From: Flavobacterium lipolyticum | GTDB lineage: Bacteria > Bacteroidota > Bacteroidia > Flavobacteriales > Flavobacteriaceae | Reading direction: 5' to 3' | Length of the DNA: 64,000 nt | NCBI RefSeq assembly: GCF_020905335.1 | Contig: NZ_JAJJMN010000002.1 | Coordinates: 806,001-870,000, forward strand | Shown: piece by piece, positions 43,967 through 53,795 of the stretch | How positions within the stretch are numbered: the first letter of the stretch is position 1 | Layout of the letters: every line of letters begins with the position of its first letter | Translations under genes and position numbers: made by a program | The notes under the pieces: model-generated | The model's database searches: none | Seen by the model: only the letters and a program-made list of their open reading frames with translations | What the model was told of the DNA's origin: nothing

Positions 43967-45772
43967 CTATTCTTTAATAAATGGCTTGCTGCTATTTTTT
44001 ATTCTAATGATGTATAATCCATTTGGGAGAGTGCTAACATCAATTTGTCCGGTTTGGGTTCTGCCAGTCAGTATTTGCTGGCCTGTTAAATTATAAATTG
44101 CATATTCTTCATTTTCCATATTCGAAATAGTTAAAATATCCTTTACAGGATTAGGATATAGAATGATATCTTGGGATTTTTCTACCTCTTTTTCCAAAGT
44201 ATCTCTCTTGCTTCTGCCTGTTTTACCGGGTCTTAAATCTTTCACTGTAATGTTAAGATCTGTATTAATACCAGCATCCGTTGATCTTTGAGTAGTATAC
44301 AAATTAGGAAAAACTTTTCGAATTCTATTTCTCATTGCTATAACCTGGCCCGGAGTAAACATAAAACGGCAATTACTATAATCCATAATATTCTCTATCA
44401 ACCTTCTCTGTCCTCCACATTGAAGAGGGGCAATACAATCTTTATAGGACCATAAGTATGTTGCTTCTGAGGCAGGAGTATCACTAATTTTATCATTTGG
44501 CCCTGTACAACCACCCGCAAAAGTGTGATCTAGTCCAAAATAATGCCCCAATTCGTGGGCAAGTGTTACTATTATTAATGGATTACTATCGTATTTGCTA
44601 TAAGCAATAACTGTAAGAGCTGCTACTAATTCATTGTTACTATTATCAATCCAGATACCACTAGTTCCAAAGAGAAAAACATTTGCCTGATTTCTTAATT
44701 TAGGCACATATTTAATAAATATTTCATTTTTGTTAATACTCTTTATATCAATTCCATCTGCATTTTTATTTGCCATTGCAGCTCCTGAAGCTATCTTGTC
44801 TCGGTCATAAATCTCTTTTGATCCTTTACGGACAGTAATATCAATATCTTTGAACACAATTCTGGCATTAGCCATTTTGGCACCCGCCGCCACTGCTGCA
44901 GGTGGTAAAGTCTTACCCGTTTTATCGGTATAGGCTTTATTAGCCCAATTAAATTGCTGTCTTACCAAATCTTCGTAATAAGAAGCTGTATTGTTATCTT
45001 CCGGGGCTTCCAGAATTTCTGCATTTACTTTTTTGATGATAAAATAAGGATACTCTTTTTCTATTATTCTCTTCAAGTTGTCATTCCTTTCCACCGCGGG
45101 AACCCGTACGTCTATCAAAGTAGCATCTTTCACCGTAATTTTTACCACTACAGGCTGGTTTTCTAACTGTATCAGTTTATCCTCATCTATTTCCAAAGAA
45201 CAGGAAGAACTTACAAGGCTGAAAGCCCTAAGCCAGTTCCAGGCCCAGCCTCCACAATTCACCGTAACTGTATTCGATGATTTAGCACCCAGTGTTTTTA
45301 TATCATCAGAAGAAATCTTACCAATCTGCTGGCCATAATCAAAGTATTCGTAATTCATTTCTTTTGTTGTTTTAGAAAACACATTTGGGGAACTTTGAGT
45401 GATTTCCACATTATAGATCGGTCTGGTTACAAATGTCTTCTCATCGTTTGTCAATAGCTGCAACCCTCCTGCTCTCTTACTGTCGTAAGCATGCACCTCG
45501 ATTTTGATATAACCTCCGGGTTTATCTATGGTTCCCTTAATACCGCTTAGGTAGTTGTTGCGACGGTTGTAAAGTCCTTTATAATATACGGTCAGTAAAT
45601 CAGACTCAATGCTATTGTCTGTTTTCGGATTTGCAGACCAAAATTCCTTCTCTCCAACTACCTTTATATTATTATCCGGATAGCTGACAACACCACTGCC
45701 TTCTGATTTTTGGGCATACATAAAACCCGAAAAACAAAATATAAAACTCAAAATAATATATTCTTTTTTCAT
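43967..45772 (-). CDS. secreted M43-type metzincin protease with T9SS sorting domain, array member 1
   Basis: A 601-residue protein. A signal peptide ends near GFMYAQ (residue 21), then a unique N-terminal region (~22-315), a metzincin zinc site HELGHYFGLDH near residue 405, a disulfide-rich GGC..ISDTP loop, the Met-turn NIMDY near 460, and a T9SS type A domain from YPNPVKDILTIS to the end. The pattern with DTP and FTPGQ fits peptidase family M43 (pappalysin/cytophagalysin). It keeps the Gly of HExxHxxGxxH. A dibasic RSKRD linker precedes the sorting domain and could be cleaved during export. Confidence 0.9.
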   Translation of the reverse strand: MKKEYIILSFIFCFSGFMYAQKSEGSGVVSYPDNNIKVVGEKEFWSANPKTDNSIESDLLTVYYKGLYNRRNNYLSGIKGTIDKPGGYIKIEVHAYDSKRAGGLQLLTNDEKTFVTRPIYNVEITQSSPNVFSKTTKEMNYEYFDYGQQIGKISSDDIKTLGAKSSNTVTVNCGGWAWNWLRAFSLVSSSCSLEIDEDKLIQLENQPVVVKITVKDATLIDVRVPAVERNDNLKRIIEKEYPYFIIKKVNAEILEAPEDNNTASYYEDLVRQQFNWANKAYTDKTGKTLPPAAVAAGAKMANARIVFKDIDITVRKGSKEIYDRDKIASGAAMANKNADGIDIKSINKNEIFIKYVPKLRNQANVFLFGTSGIWIDNSNNELVAALTVIAYSKYDSNPLIIVTLAHELGHYFGLDHTFAGGCTGPNDKISDTPASEATYLWSYKDCIAPLQCGGQRRLIENIMDYSNCRFMFTPGQVIAMRNRIRKVFPNLYTTQRSTDAGINTDLNITVKDLRPGKTGRSKRDTLEKEVEKSQDIILYPNPVKDILTISNMENEEYAIYNLTGQQILTGRTQTGQIDVSTLPNGLYIIRIKNSSKPFIKE

Positions 45773-45944
45773 AATGTCTCTTGTTAAATTTTAAAATCCA
45801 ACAGAATTGAATGAAATTTTCACCAGTAAAGGGAAATGAATCGAGAGTTTAAGTACGATTATACTTATTGCGTACAAAAAACACTTCGAATACTAAATTA
45901 TTAAGACAGGTCGTTAAAAAAACGATAACAATCTCTTCATCAAA

Positions 45945-47759
45945 CTATTCTTTAATAAATTGCTTGCTGCTATTTTTTATTTTAATGATGTATAATCCTT
46001 TTGGGAGAGTGCTAACATTAATTTGCCCGGTTTGGGTTCTGCCAGTCAGTATTTGCTGGCCTGTTAAATTATAAATTGCATATTCTTCGCTGCCTATATT
46101 AGAAATATTTAAAATATCCTTTACAGGATTAGGATATAAAAAGATGTCTCGTGATTTTCCTACTTCTTTTTCCGAAGCATCTCTCTTGCTTCTGCCTGTT
46201 TTACCCGATCTTAAATCTTTCACCGTAATATTAAGATCTGTATTGATAGCAGCATCCGTTGATCTTTGAGTAGTATATAAATTGGGGAAATCATTTCTAA
46301 TTGAATTTCTCATTACTTTAACCTGACCCGGGGTGAACATAAACGAGCAATAACTGTAATCCATGACATTTTCTATTAACCTTCTTTGCCCATCACATTG
46401 AACAGGAGCAATACAATCTTTATAATCGGGCACATCACCCTTTATGATTTCAGCTCGAGGTGTATCACTAATTTTATCATTTGGACCGGTACATCCACCC
46501 TCAAAAGGATGAAGCAACTTAAAATAATGCCCAAGCTCGTGTGCAAGTGTACTTGTTTTCAGCAATAATTCCTTATTATTCGCATCGAAGTTATAACACA
46601 AAACTGTAAAAACAAGAAAAAATTTTCCATTTTTCATATCATGAAGATCGAAGGTATATCCTGTAGATTGGCTTGTTGTGCTAATTAATTTATGTACATA
46701 TTTAATAAAAATTTCATCCATATTAACATTCCTTATATCAATTCCACCAACATTCTTCTTTTGTACGTCAGCTATTGAAATATTACTTAAGTCATAGTTC
46801 TTTTTTAATCCCTTTCGGATAGTAATATCGATATCTTTGAACACGATTCTGGGATTAGCCATTTTGGCACCCGCCGCCACTGCTGCAGGTGGTAGAGTCT
46901 TACCCGTTTTATCGGTATAGGCTTTATTGGCCCAATTAAATTGCTGTCTTACCATGTCTTCGTAATAAGAGACCGTGTTATTATCTTCCGGGGCTTCCAG
47001 AACCTCTACATTTACTTTTTTGATGATAAAATAAGGATACTCTTTTTCTATTATTCTCTTCAAATTGTCATTCCTTTCCACCGCGGGAACCCGTACGTCC
47101 ATCAAAGTAGCATCTTTCATCGCAATTTTTACCACTACAGGCTGGTTTTCTAACTGTATCAGTTTATCCTCATCTATTTCCAAAGAACAGGAAGAACTTA
47201 CAAGGCTGAAAGCCCTAAGCCAGTTCCAGGCCCAGCCTCCACAATTCACTGTAACTGTATTCGATGCTTTAGCACCCAGTGTTTTTATATCATCAGAAGA
47301 AATCTTACCAATCTGCTGGCCATAATCAAAGTATTGGTAATTCATCTCTTTTGTTGTTTTAGAAAACACATTTGGGGAACTTTGAGTGATTTCTACATTA
47401 TAGATCGGTCTGGTTACAAATGTCTTATCATCGTTTGTCAATAGCTGCAACCCTCCTGCTCTCTTGCTGTCGTAAGCATGCACCTCGATTTTGATATAAC
47501 CTCCGGGTTTATCTATGGTTCCCTTAATACCGCTTAGGTAGTTGTTGTGACGGTTGTAAAGTCCTTTGTAATATACGGTCAGTAAATCAGACTCACTGCT
47601 ATTGTCTGTTTTCGGATTTGCAGACCAAAATTCCTTCTCTCCAACTACCTTTATATTATTATCCGGATAGCTGACAACACCACTGCCTTCTGATTTTTGG
47701 GCATACATAAACCCCGAAAAACAAAATATAAAACTCAAAATAGTATATTCTTTTTTCAT
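45945..47759 (-). CDS. secreted M43-type protease with T9SS sorting domain, array member 2
   Basis: 604 residues, the same architecture as member 1 and almost identical to it through residue ~315 and over the last ~130. The middle (~318-450) is different: the zinc site is HELGHYFKLLH, with Lys in place of the conserved Gly, followed by PFEGGC. The Met-turn is NVMDY. Zinc ligands and catalytic Glu are intact. It is 172 bp upstream of member 1 with a conserved spacer. Confidence 0.88.
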   Translation of the reverse strand: MKKEYTILSFIFCFSGFMYAQKSEGSGVVSYPDNNIKVVGEKEFWSANPKTDNSSESDLLTVYYKGLYNRHNNYLSGIKGTIDKPGGYIKIEVHAYDSKRAGGLQLLTNDDKTFVTRPIYNVEITQSSPNVFSKTTKEMNYQYFDYGQQIGKISSDDIKTLGAKASNTVTVNCGGWAWNWLRAFSLVSSSCSLEIDEDKLIQLENQPVVVKIAMKDATLMDVRVPAVERNDNLKRIIEKEYPYFIIKKVNVEVLEAPEDNNTVSYYEDMVRQQFNWANKAYTDKTGKTLPPAAVAAGAKMANPRIVFKDIDITIRKGLKKNYDLSNISIADVQKKNVGGIDIRNVNMDEIFIKYVHKLISTTSQSTGYTFDLHDMKNGKFFLVFTVLCYNFDANNKELLLKTSTLAHELGHYFKLLHPFEGGCTGPNDKISDTPRAEIIKGDVPDYKDCIAPVQCDGQRRLIENVMDYSYCSFMFTPGQVKVMRNSIRNDFPNLYTTQRSTDAAINTDLNITVKDLRSGKTGRSKRDASEKEVGKSRDIFLYPNPVKDILNISNIGSEEYAIYNLTGQQILTGRTQTGQINVSTLPKGLYIIKIKNSSKQFIKE

Positions 47760-47945
47760 AATGTCTCTTGTTAAATGTCTCTTGTTAGATTTTAAAATCC
47801 GGCAAAATTGAACGAAATTTTCACCAGTAAGGGGAAATGAATCGAGAGTTTAAGTACGATTATACTTATTGCGTACAAAAAACACTTCGAATACTAAATT
47901 ATTAAGACAGATCGTTAAAAAAACGATAACAATCTCTCCATCAAA

Positions 47946-49739
47946 CTATTCTTTAATAAATTGCTTGCTGCTATTTTTTATTTTAATGATGTATAATCCT
48001 TTTGGGAGAGTGCTAACATTAATTTCTCCGGTTTGAGTTCCCCCAGCCAGGATTTGCTGCCCTGTTAAGTTATAAATTACATATTCTTCGCTGCTTATAT
48101 TCGAAATAGTTAAAATATCCTTTACAGGATTAGGATATAGAATGATATCTTGGGATTTTTCAGCTTCTTTTTCCGAAGCATCTCTCTTGCTTCTGCCTGT
48201 TTTACCCGATCTTAAATCTTTCACCGTAATATTAAGATCTATATTAATACCAGCATCCGTTGATTTCACAATGGTATATAAGTCTGGGTATTCATTTCTA
48301 ATTGTATTTCTCATTACCTTGACCTGACCTGGTGTAAACATAAACCGACATTGACTATAATCCATTATATTTTCTATTAACCTCCTGTGTCCTCCACATT
48401 GAAGAGGGGCGATACAATCTTTATAAACCGGTGTAGTTGCAACTTCTTCCGCAGGAGGAGTATCACTAATATGGTCATTAGTTTTACTAACACAACCTCC
48501 CAAAAAAGTATGCTCTAGCATAAAATAATGCCCCAACTCATGCGAAACTATATTTGTACTCTCAAAAGCCGGAGGATTATTAGGTAAGGTATATCTTAAA
48601 ACGAGAAAAGCCAAGTCTATATTATTTTTCTCATCAAAACCTTGAAAAGTATGTCCTCCCAAAGCTGTTCCTAAGTCAAATAATTCAGGAACATATTTGA
48701 TGAATATTTCACGTTTAGTAGGCTCTTTTAAATTAATATCACGATCTCTTTCATTTTCTATATTCTGATTAAAATATCTTTTCTTTGATCCTTTACGGAT
48801 AGTAATATCGATATCTTTGAACACGATTCTGGCATTAGCCATTTTGGCACCCGCAGCCACTGCTGCAGGTGGTAGAGTCTTACCCGTTTTATCGGTATAG
48901 GCTTTATTGGCCCAATTAAATTGCCGTCTTACCATGTCTTCGTAATAAGAGGCCGTATTATTGTCTTGTGGATCTTCCAGAACCTCTACATTTACTTTTT
49001 TAATTATATAGTATGAATACTCTTTTTCTATAATCCCCTTCAGATTTTCATTGTCTGCCACCGCGGGAACCCGTACGTCCATCAAAGTAGCATCTTTCAT
49101 CGCAATTTTTACCACTACAGGCTGGTTTTCTAACTGTATCAATTTATCCTCATCTATTTCCAAAGAACAGGAAGAACTTACAAGGCTGAAAGCCCTGAGC
49201 CAGTTCCAGGCCCAGCCTCCACAATTCACTGTAACTGTATTCGATGCTTTAGCACCCAGTGTTTTTATATCATCAGAAGAAATCTTACCAATCTGCTGGC
49301 CATAATCAAAGTATTGGTAATTCATCTCTTTTGTTGTTTTAGAAAACACATTTGGGGAACTTTGAGTGATTTCTACATTATAGATCGGTCTGGTTACAAA
49401 TGTCTTATCATCGTTTGTCAATAGCTGCAACCCTCCTGCTCTCTTGCTGTCGTAAGCATGCACCTCGATTTTGATGTAACCTCCGGGTTTATCTATGGTT
49501 CCCTTAATACCGCTTAGGTAGTTGTTGCGACGGTTGTAAAGTCCTTTGTAATATACGGTCAATAAATCGGACTCACTGTTATTGTCTGTTTTGGGATTTG
49601 CAGACCAAAATACCTTCTCTCCAACTACCTTTATATTATTATCCGGATAGCTGACAACACCACTGCCTTCTGATTTTTGGGCATACATAAAACCCGAAAA
49701 ACAAAATATAAAACTCAAAATACTATATTCTTTTTTCAT
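47946..49739 (-). CDS. secreted M43-type protease with T9SS sorting domain, array member 3
   Basis: 597 residues, the same architecture. The zinc site is HELGHYFMLEH (Met replaces the conserved Gly), the next loop is FLGGCVSKTNDH, and the Met-turn is NIMDY. The conserved N-terminal region is slightly changed near residues 240-260 (VADNENLKGIIEKEYSYY). The sorting domain has AGGTQTGEIN where the others have TGRTQTG. It is 186 bp upstream of member 2. Confidence 0.88.
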   Translation of the reverse strand: MKKEYSILSFIFCFSGFMYAQKSEGSGVVSYPDNNIKVVGEKVFWSANPKTDNNSESDLLTVYYKGLYNRRNNYLSGIKGTIDKPGGYIKIEVHAYDSKRAGGLQLLTNDDKTFVTRPIYNVEITQSSPNVFSKTTKEMNYQYFDYGQQIGKISSDDIKTLGAKASNTVTVNCGGWAWNWLRAFSLVSSSCSLEIDEDKLIQLENQPVVVKIAMKDATLMDVRVPAVADNENLKGIIEKEYSYYIIKKVNVEVLEDPQDNNTASYYEDMVRRQFNWANKAYTDKTGKTLPPAAVAAGAKMANARIVFKDIDITIRKGSKKRYFNQNIENERDRDINLKEPTKREIFIKYVPELFDLGTALGGHTFQGFDEKNNIDLAFLVLRYTLPNNPPAFESTNIVSHELGHYFMLEHTFLGGCVSKTNDHISDTPPAEEVATTPVYKDCIAPLQCGGHRRLIENIMDYSQCRFMFTPGQVKVMRNTIRNEYPDLYTIVKSTDAGINIDLNITVKDLRSGKTGRSKRDASEKEAEKSQDIILYPNPVKDILTISNISSEEYVIYNLTGQQILAGGTQTGEINVSTLPKGLYIIKIKNSSKQFIKE

Positions 49740-49913
49740 AACTGTCTCTTGTTAGATTTTAAAATCCGTAAGAATTGAACGAAATTTTCACCAGTAAAGG
49801 GAAATGAATCGAGAGTTTAAGTATGATCATACCTATTGCATACAAAAAAATGCTTCGAATACTCAATTATTAAGACAGGTCGTTAAAAAAACGATAACAA
49901 CCTCTCCATCAAA

Positions 49914-51698
49914 CTATTCTTTAATAAATTGCTTGCTGCTATTTTTTATTCTAATGATGTATAATCCATTTGGGAGAGTGCTAATATTAATTTGTCCGGT
50001 TTGGGTTCTGCCAGTCAGTATTTGCTGCCCTGTTAAGTTATAAATTGCATATTCTTCATTTTCCATATTCGAAATAGTTAAAATATCCTTTACCGGATTA
50101 GGGTATAAAACAATGTCTCGCGATTTTTCTGCTTCTTTTTCCAACGTATCTCTCTTGTTTCTGCCTGTTTTACCCGATCTTAAATCTTTCACTGTAATGT
50201 TAAGATCTGTATTGATAGCAACGTCTGTTGATTTCTCAATGGTATATAAATCAGGGTAATCATTTCTAATTGTAGCTCTCATTACTCTAACTTGACCTGG
50301 AGTGAACATAAACTGGCAATCGGTATAATCCATCATATTCTCTACTAACCTCCTATGTCCACCACATTGAACAGGGGCAACAATGCAACTTACACCTATA
50401 TAGTTCATATCTTCTGTAGGAGGCGTATCGCTAATTTTATCATTTAAACCATCACAACCTCCTTCAAAAGTATGTTTCAGTCCAAAATAATGTCCCAGCT
50501 CGTGAGCTGCTACTCCTTTTTTAAAAATTATATCATTACTACCGTAGTAGTAATCCAAAACAATAAAAGCTACTTTTAGTTCGTTCTTTTTAGTACGTCC
50601 CCTAATTGTAACTCCTGCTTCAGAACCTGTGCCACTATTTATTCCATGAACATATTTAATGAATACTTCATTTTTATTTGTGTTATTGCCATCAATCTCA
50701 CCGTCTTTTCCTTTTATTAACTCATTTATGTCATAAATTTGCTTTAATCCTTTTCTGATGGTAATATTTATATCTTTGAATACAATTCTAGTATTAGCCA
50801 TTTTGGCACCTGCCGCCACTGCTGCAGTTGGTAAAGTTTTGCCGGTTTTGTCTGTGTATACCTTATTGACCCAATTAAATTGCTGTCTTACCAAATTTTC
50901 ATAATAAGAAGCTGTATTATTATCTTGCGGGGCTTCCAGAACCTCTACATTTACTTTTTTGATGATAAAATAAGGATACTCTTTTTCTATTATTCTCTTC
51001 AAATTGTCATTCCTTTCCACCGCGGGGACCCGTACGTCCATCAAAGTAGCATCTTTCATCGCAATTTTTACCACTACAGGCTGGTTTTCTAACTGTATCA
51101 GTTTATCCTCATCTATTTCCAAAGAACAGGAAGAACTTACAAGGCTAAAAGCCCTAAGCCAGTTCCAGGCCCAGCCTCCACAATTCACTGTAACTGTATT
51201 CGATGATTTAGCACCCAGTGTTTTTATATCATCAGAAGAAATCTTACCAATCTGCTGGCCATAATCAAAGTATTGGTAATTCATCTCTTTCGTTGTTTTA
51301 GAAAACACATTTGGGGAACTTTGAGTGATTTCCACATTATAGATCGGTCTGGTTACAAATGTCTTCTCATCGTTTGTCAATAGCTGCAACCCTCCTGCTC
51401 TCTTACTGTCGTAAGCATGCACCTCGATTTTGATGTGACCTCCGGGTTTATCTATGGTTCCCTTAATACCGCTTAGGTAGTTGTTGCGACGGTTGTAAAG
51501 TCCTTTGTAATATACGGTCAGTAAATCAGACTCAATGCTATTGTCTGTTTTGGGATTTGCAGACCAAAATACCTTCTCTCCAACTACCTTTATATTATTA
51601 TCCGGATAGCTGACAACACCACTGCCTTCTGATTTTTGGGCATACATAAACCCCGAAAAACAAAATATAAAACTCAAAATAGTATATTCTTTTTTCAT
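49914..51698 (-). CDS. secreted M43-type protease with T9SS sorting domain, array member 4
   Basis: 594 residues, the shortest. The zinc site HELGHYFGLKH keeps the Gly, with GGCDGLNDK next, and the Met-turn NMMDY. The segment between zinc site and Met-turn differs by a shifted Cys (VSCIVAPVQC). It is 174 bp upstream of member 3. Confidence 0.88.
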   Translation of the reverse strand: MKKEYTILSFIFCFSGFMYAQKSEGSGVVSYPDNNIKVVGEKVFWSANPKTDNSIESDLLTVYYKGLYNRRNNYLSGIKGTIDKPGGHIKIEVHAYDSKRAGGLQLLTNDEKTFVTRPIYNVEITQSSPNVFSKTTKEMNYQYFDYGQQIGKISSDDIKTLGAKSSNTVTVNCGGWAWNWLRAFSLVSSSCSLEIDEDKLIQLENQPVVVKIAMKDATLMDVRVPAVERNDNLKRIIEKEYPYFIIKKVNVEVLEAPQDNNTASYYENLVRQQFNWVNKVYTDKTGKTLPTAAVAAGAKMANTRIVFKDINITIRKGLKQIYDINELIKGKDGEIDGNNTNKNEVFIKYVHGINSGTGSEAGVTIRGRTKKNELKVAFIVLDYYYGSNDIIFKKGVAAHELGHYFGLKHTFEGGCDGLNDKISDTPPTEDMNYIGVSCIVAPVQCGGHRRLVENMMDYTDCQFMFTPGQVRVMRATIRNDYPDLYTIEKSTDVAINTDLNITVKDLRSGKTGRNKRDTLEKEAEKSRDIVLYPNPVKDILTISNMENEEYAIYNLTGQQILTGRTQTGQINISTLPNGLYIIRIKNSSKQFIKE

Positions 51699-51885
51699 AA
51701 TGTCTCTTGTTAAATGTCTCTTGTTAGATTTTAAAATCCGGCAAAATTGAACGAAATTTTCACCAGTAAGGGGAAATGAATCGAGAGTTTAAGTACGATC
51801 ATACTTAATTGCATACAAAAAATACTTCGAATACTAAATTATTAAGACAGGTCGTTAAAAAAACGATAACAATCTCTCCATCAAA

Positions 51886-53709
51886 CTATTCTTTAATAAA
51901 TTGCTTGCTGCTATTTTTTATTCTAATGATGTATAATCCTTTTGGGAGAGTGCTAACATCAATTTGTCCGGTTTGGGTTCTGCCAGTCAGTATTTGCTGG
52001 CCTGTTAAATTATAAATTGCATATTCTTCATTTTCCATATTCGAAATAGTTAAAATATCCTTTACAGGATTAGGATATAGAATGATATCTTGGGATTTTT
52101 CTACCTCTTTTTCCAAAGTATCTCTCTTGCTTCTGCCTGTTTTACCGGGTCTTAAATCTTCCACTGTAATGTTAAGATCTGTATTGATAGCAGCGTCTGT
52201 TGATTTCTGAGTGGTATATAAATTTGAAAAATCCTTTTTGATCGCATTTCTCATTACTTTGACCTGACCTGGGGTGAACATAAACGTGCAGTTGCTATAA
52301 TCCATAATATTCTCTATCAACCTTCTGTGCCCACCACATTGAACAGGAGCAATACAATTTTCATAAAATCTCGTTTTTGGTTCTTCGGCAGGTGGAGTAT
52401 CACTAATTTTATCATTTTTACCGGTACAACCACCTTCAAAAGTATGTATAAGGCTAAAATAATGTCCCAACTCGTGTGCAGCTGTTGTCTTTTTTATCGA
52501 TAGTTCATTAACATCATCTTTATAGTCATAAGCCAAAACAATAAAAGCTAGTAATAGTTTTTCATTGCCATCACGCCCGACAACAGTTACTCCTGAAAAA
52601 ACCGACTTTTCTGAGATTAATTCAGGTACATATTTGATGACTATTTTTTCTTTACTATCATTACTTACAAGATCTCTTATATTAATTCCATCAGCGTTTA
52701 ATTTTTGTATTTCAGGTATTGAATTTATCTTATCTTGATTATAGATCTTCTTTGATCCTTTCCGGATAGTTATATCAATATCTCTGAATACGATTCTGGC
52801 ATTAGCCATTTTCGCACCTGTCGCCACTGCTGCAGGCGGTAAAGTCTTACCTGTTTTATCGTTATAGGCTTTATTAGCCCAATTAACCTGTAGTCTAACC
52901 AAATCTTCATAATATTGGGCCGTATTATTATCTGCCGGGGCTTCCAGAATTTCTACATTTACTTTTTTGATGATAAAATAAGGATACTCTTTTTCTATTA
53001 TTCTCTTCAAGTTGTCATTCCTTTCCACCGCGGGAACCCGTACGTCTATCAAAGTAGCATCTTTCACCGTAATTTTTACCACTACAGGCTGGTTTTCTAA
53101 CTGTATCAGTTTATCCTCATCTATTTCCAAAGAACAGGAAGAACTTACAAGGCTGAAAGCCCTAAGCCAGTTCCAGGCCCAGCCTCCACAATTCACTGTA
53201 ACTGTATTCGATGCTTTAGCACCCAGTGTTTTTATATCATCAGAAGAAATCTTACCAATCTGCTGGCCATAATCAAAGTATTGGTAATTCATCTCTTTTG
53301 TTGTTTTAGAAAACACATTTGGCGAACTTTGAGTGATTTCCACATTATAAATCGGTCTGGTTACAAATGTCTTCTCATCGTTTGTCAATAGCTGCAACCC
53401 TCCTGCTCTCTTACTGTCGTAAGCATGCACCTCGATTTTGATGTAACCACCAGGTTTATCTATGGTTCCCTTAATACCGCTTAGGTAGTTGTTGCGACGG
53501 TTGTAAAGTCCTTTGTAATATGTGGTCAGTAAATCAGACTCACTGCTATTGTCTGTTTTGGGATTAGCAGACCAAAATACCTTCTCTCCAACTACCTTTA
53601 TATTATTATCCGGATAGCTGACAACACCACTGCCTTCTGATTTTTGGGCATACATAAAACCCGAAAAACAAAATACAAAACCTAAAATAATTTTTCTTTT
53701 CTCTCTCAT
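51886..53709 (-). CDS. secreted M43-type protease with T9SS sorting domain, array member 5
   Basis: 607 residues. The zinc site is HELGHYFSLIH (Ser replaces the conserved Gly) and the Met-turn NIMDY. Its first codons differ (MREKRKIILGFVFCF) although the rest of the signal peptide is identical, and it has the longest variable segment. It is the first protease of the array and lies 86 bp after the S74-like gene. The others may read from its promoter or their own; the spacers show no clear TAnnTTTG. Confidence 0.88.
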   Translation of the reverse strand: MREKRKIILGFVFCFSGFMYAQKSEGSGVVSYPDNNIKVVGEKVFWSANPKTDNSSESDLLTTYYKGLYNRRNNYLSGIKGTIDKPGGYIKIEVHAYDSKRAGGLQLLTNDEKTFVTRPIYNVEITQSSPNVFSKTTKEMNYQYFDYGQQIGKISSDDIKTLGAKASNTVTVNCGGWAWNWLRAFSLVSSSCSLEIDEDKLIQLENQPVVVKITVKDATLIDVRVPAVERNDNLKRIIEKEYPYFIIKKVNVEILEAPADNNTAQYYEDLVRLQVNWANKAYNDKTGKTLPPAAVATGAKMANARIVFRDIDITIRKGSKKIYNQDKINSIPEIQKLNADGINIRDLVSNDSKEKIVIKYVPELISEKSVFSGVTVVGRDGNEKLLLAFIVLAYDYKDDVNELSIKKTTAAHELGHYFSLIHTFEGGCTGKNDKISDTPPAEEPKTRFYENCIAPVQCGGHRRLIENIMDYSNCTFMFTPGQVKVMRNAIKKDFSNLYTTQKSTDAAINTDLNITVEDLRPGKTGRSKRDTLEKEVEKSQDIILYPNPVKDILTISNMENEEYAIYNLTGQQILTGRTQTGQIDVSTLPKGLYIIRIKNSSKQFIKE

Positions 53710-53795
53710 AATTTTATCTAATTAACTCCTAAAATCGCTAACAAATAGTCGTTGTCTTTATATCCTAAATAACAACTGAATCAGTATATTATCAA

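Noticed and set aside
44954-53272. Repeated plus-strand frames of 60-86 codons recurring inside each protease gene
   Set aside because: They are antisense shadows of the conserved N-terminal protease coding sequence; they recur only because the genes are near-identical copies.
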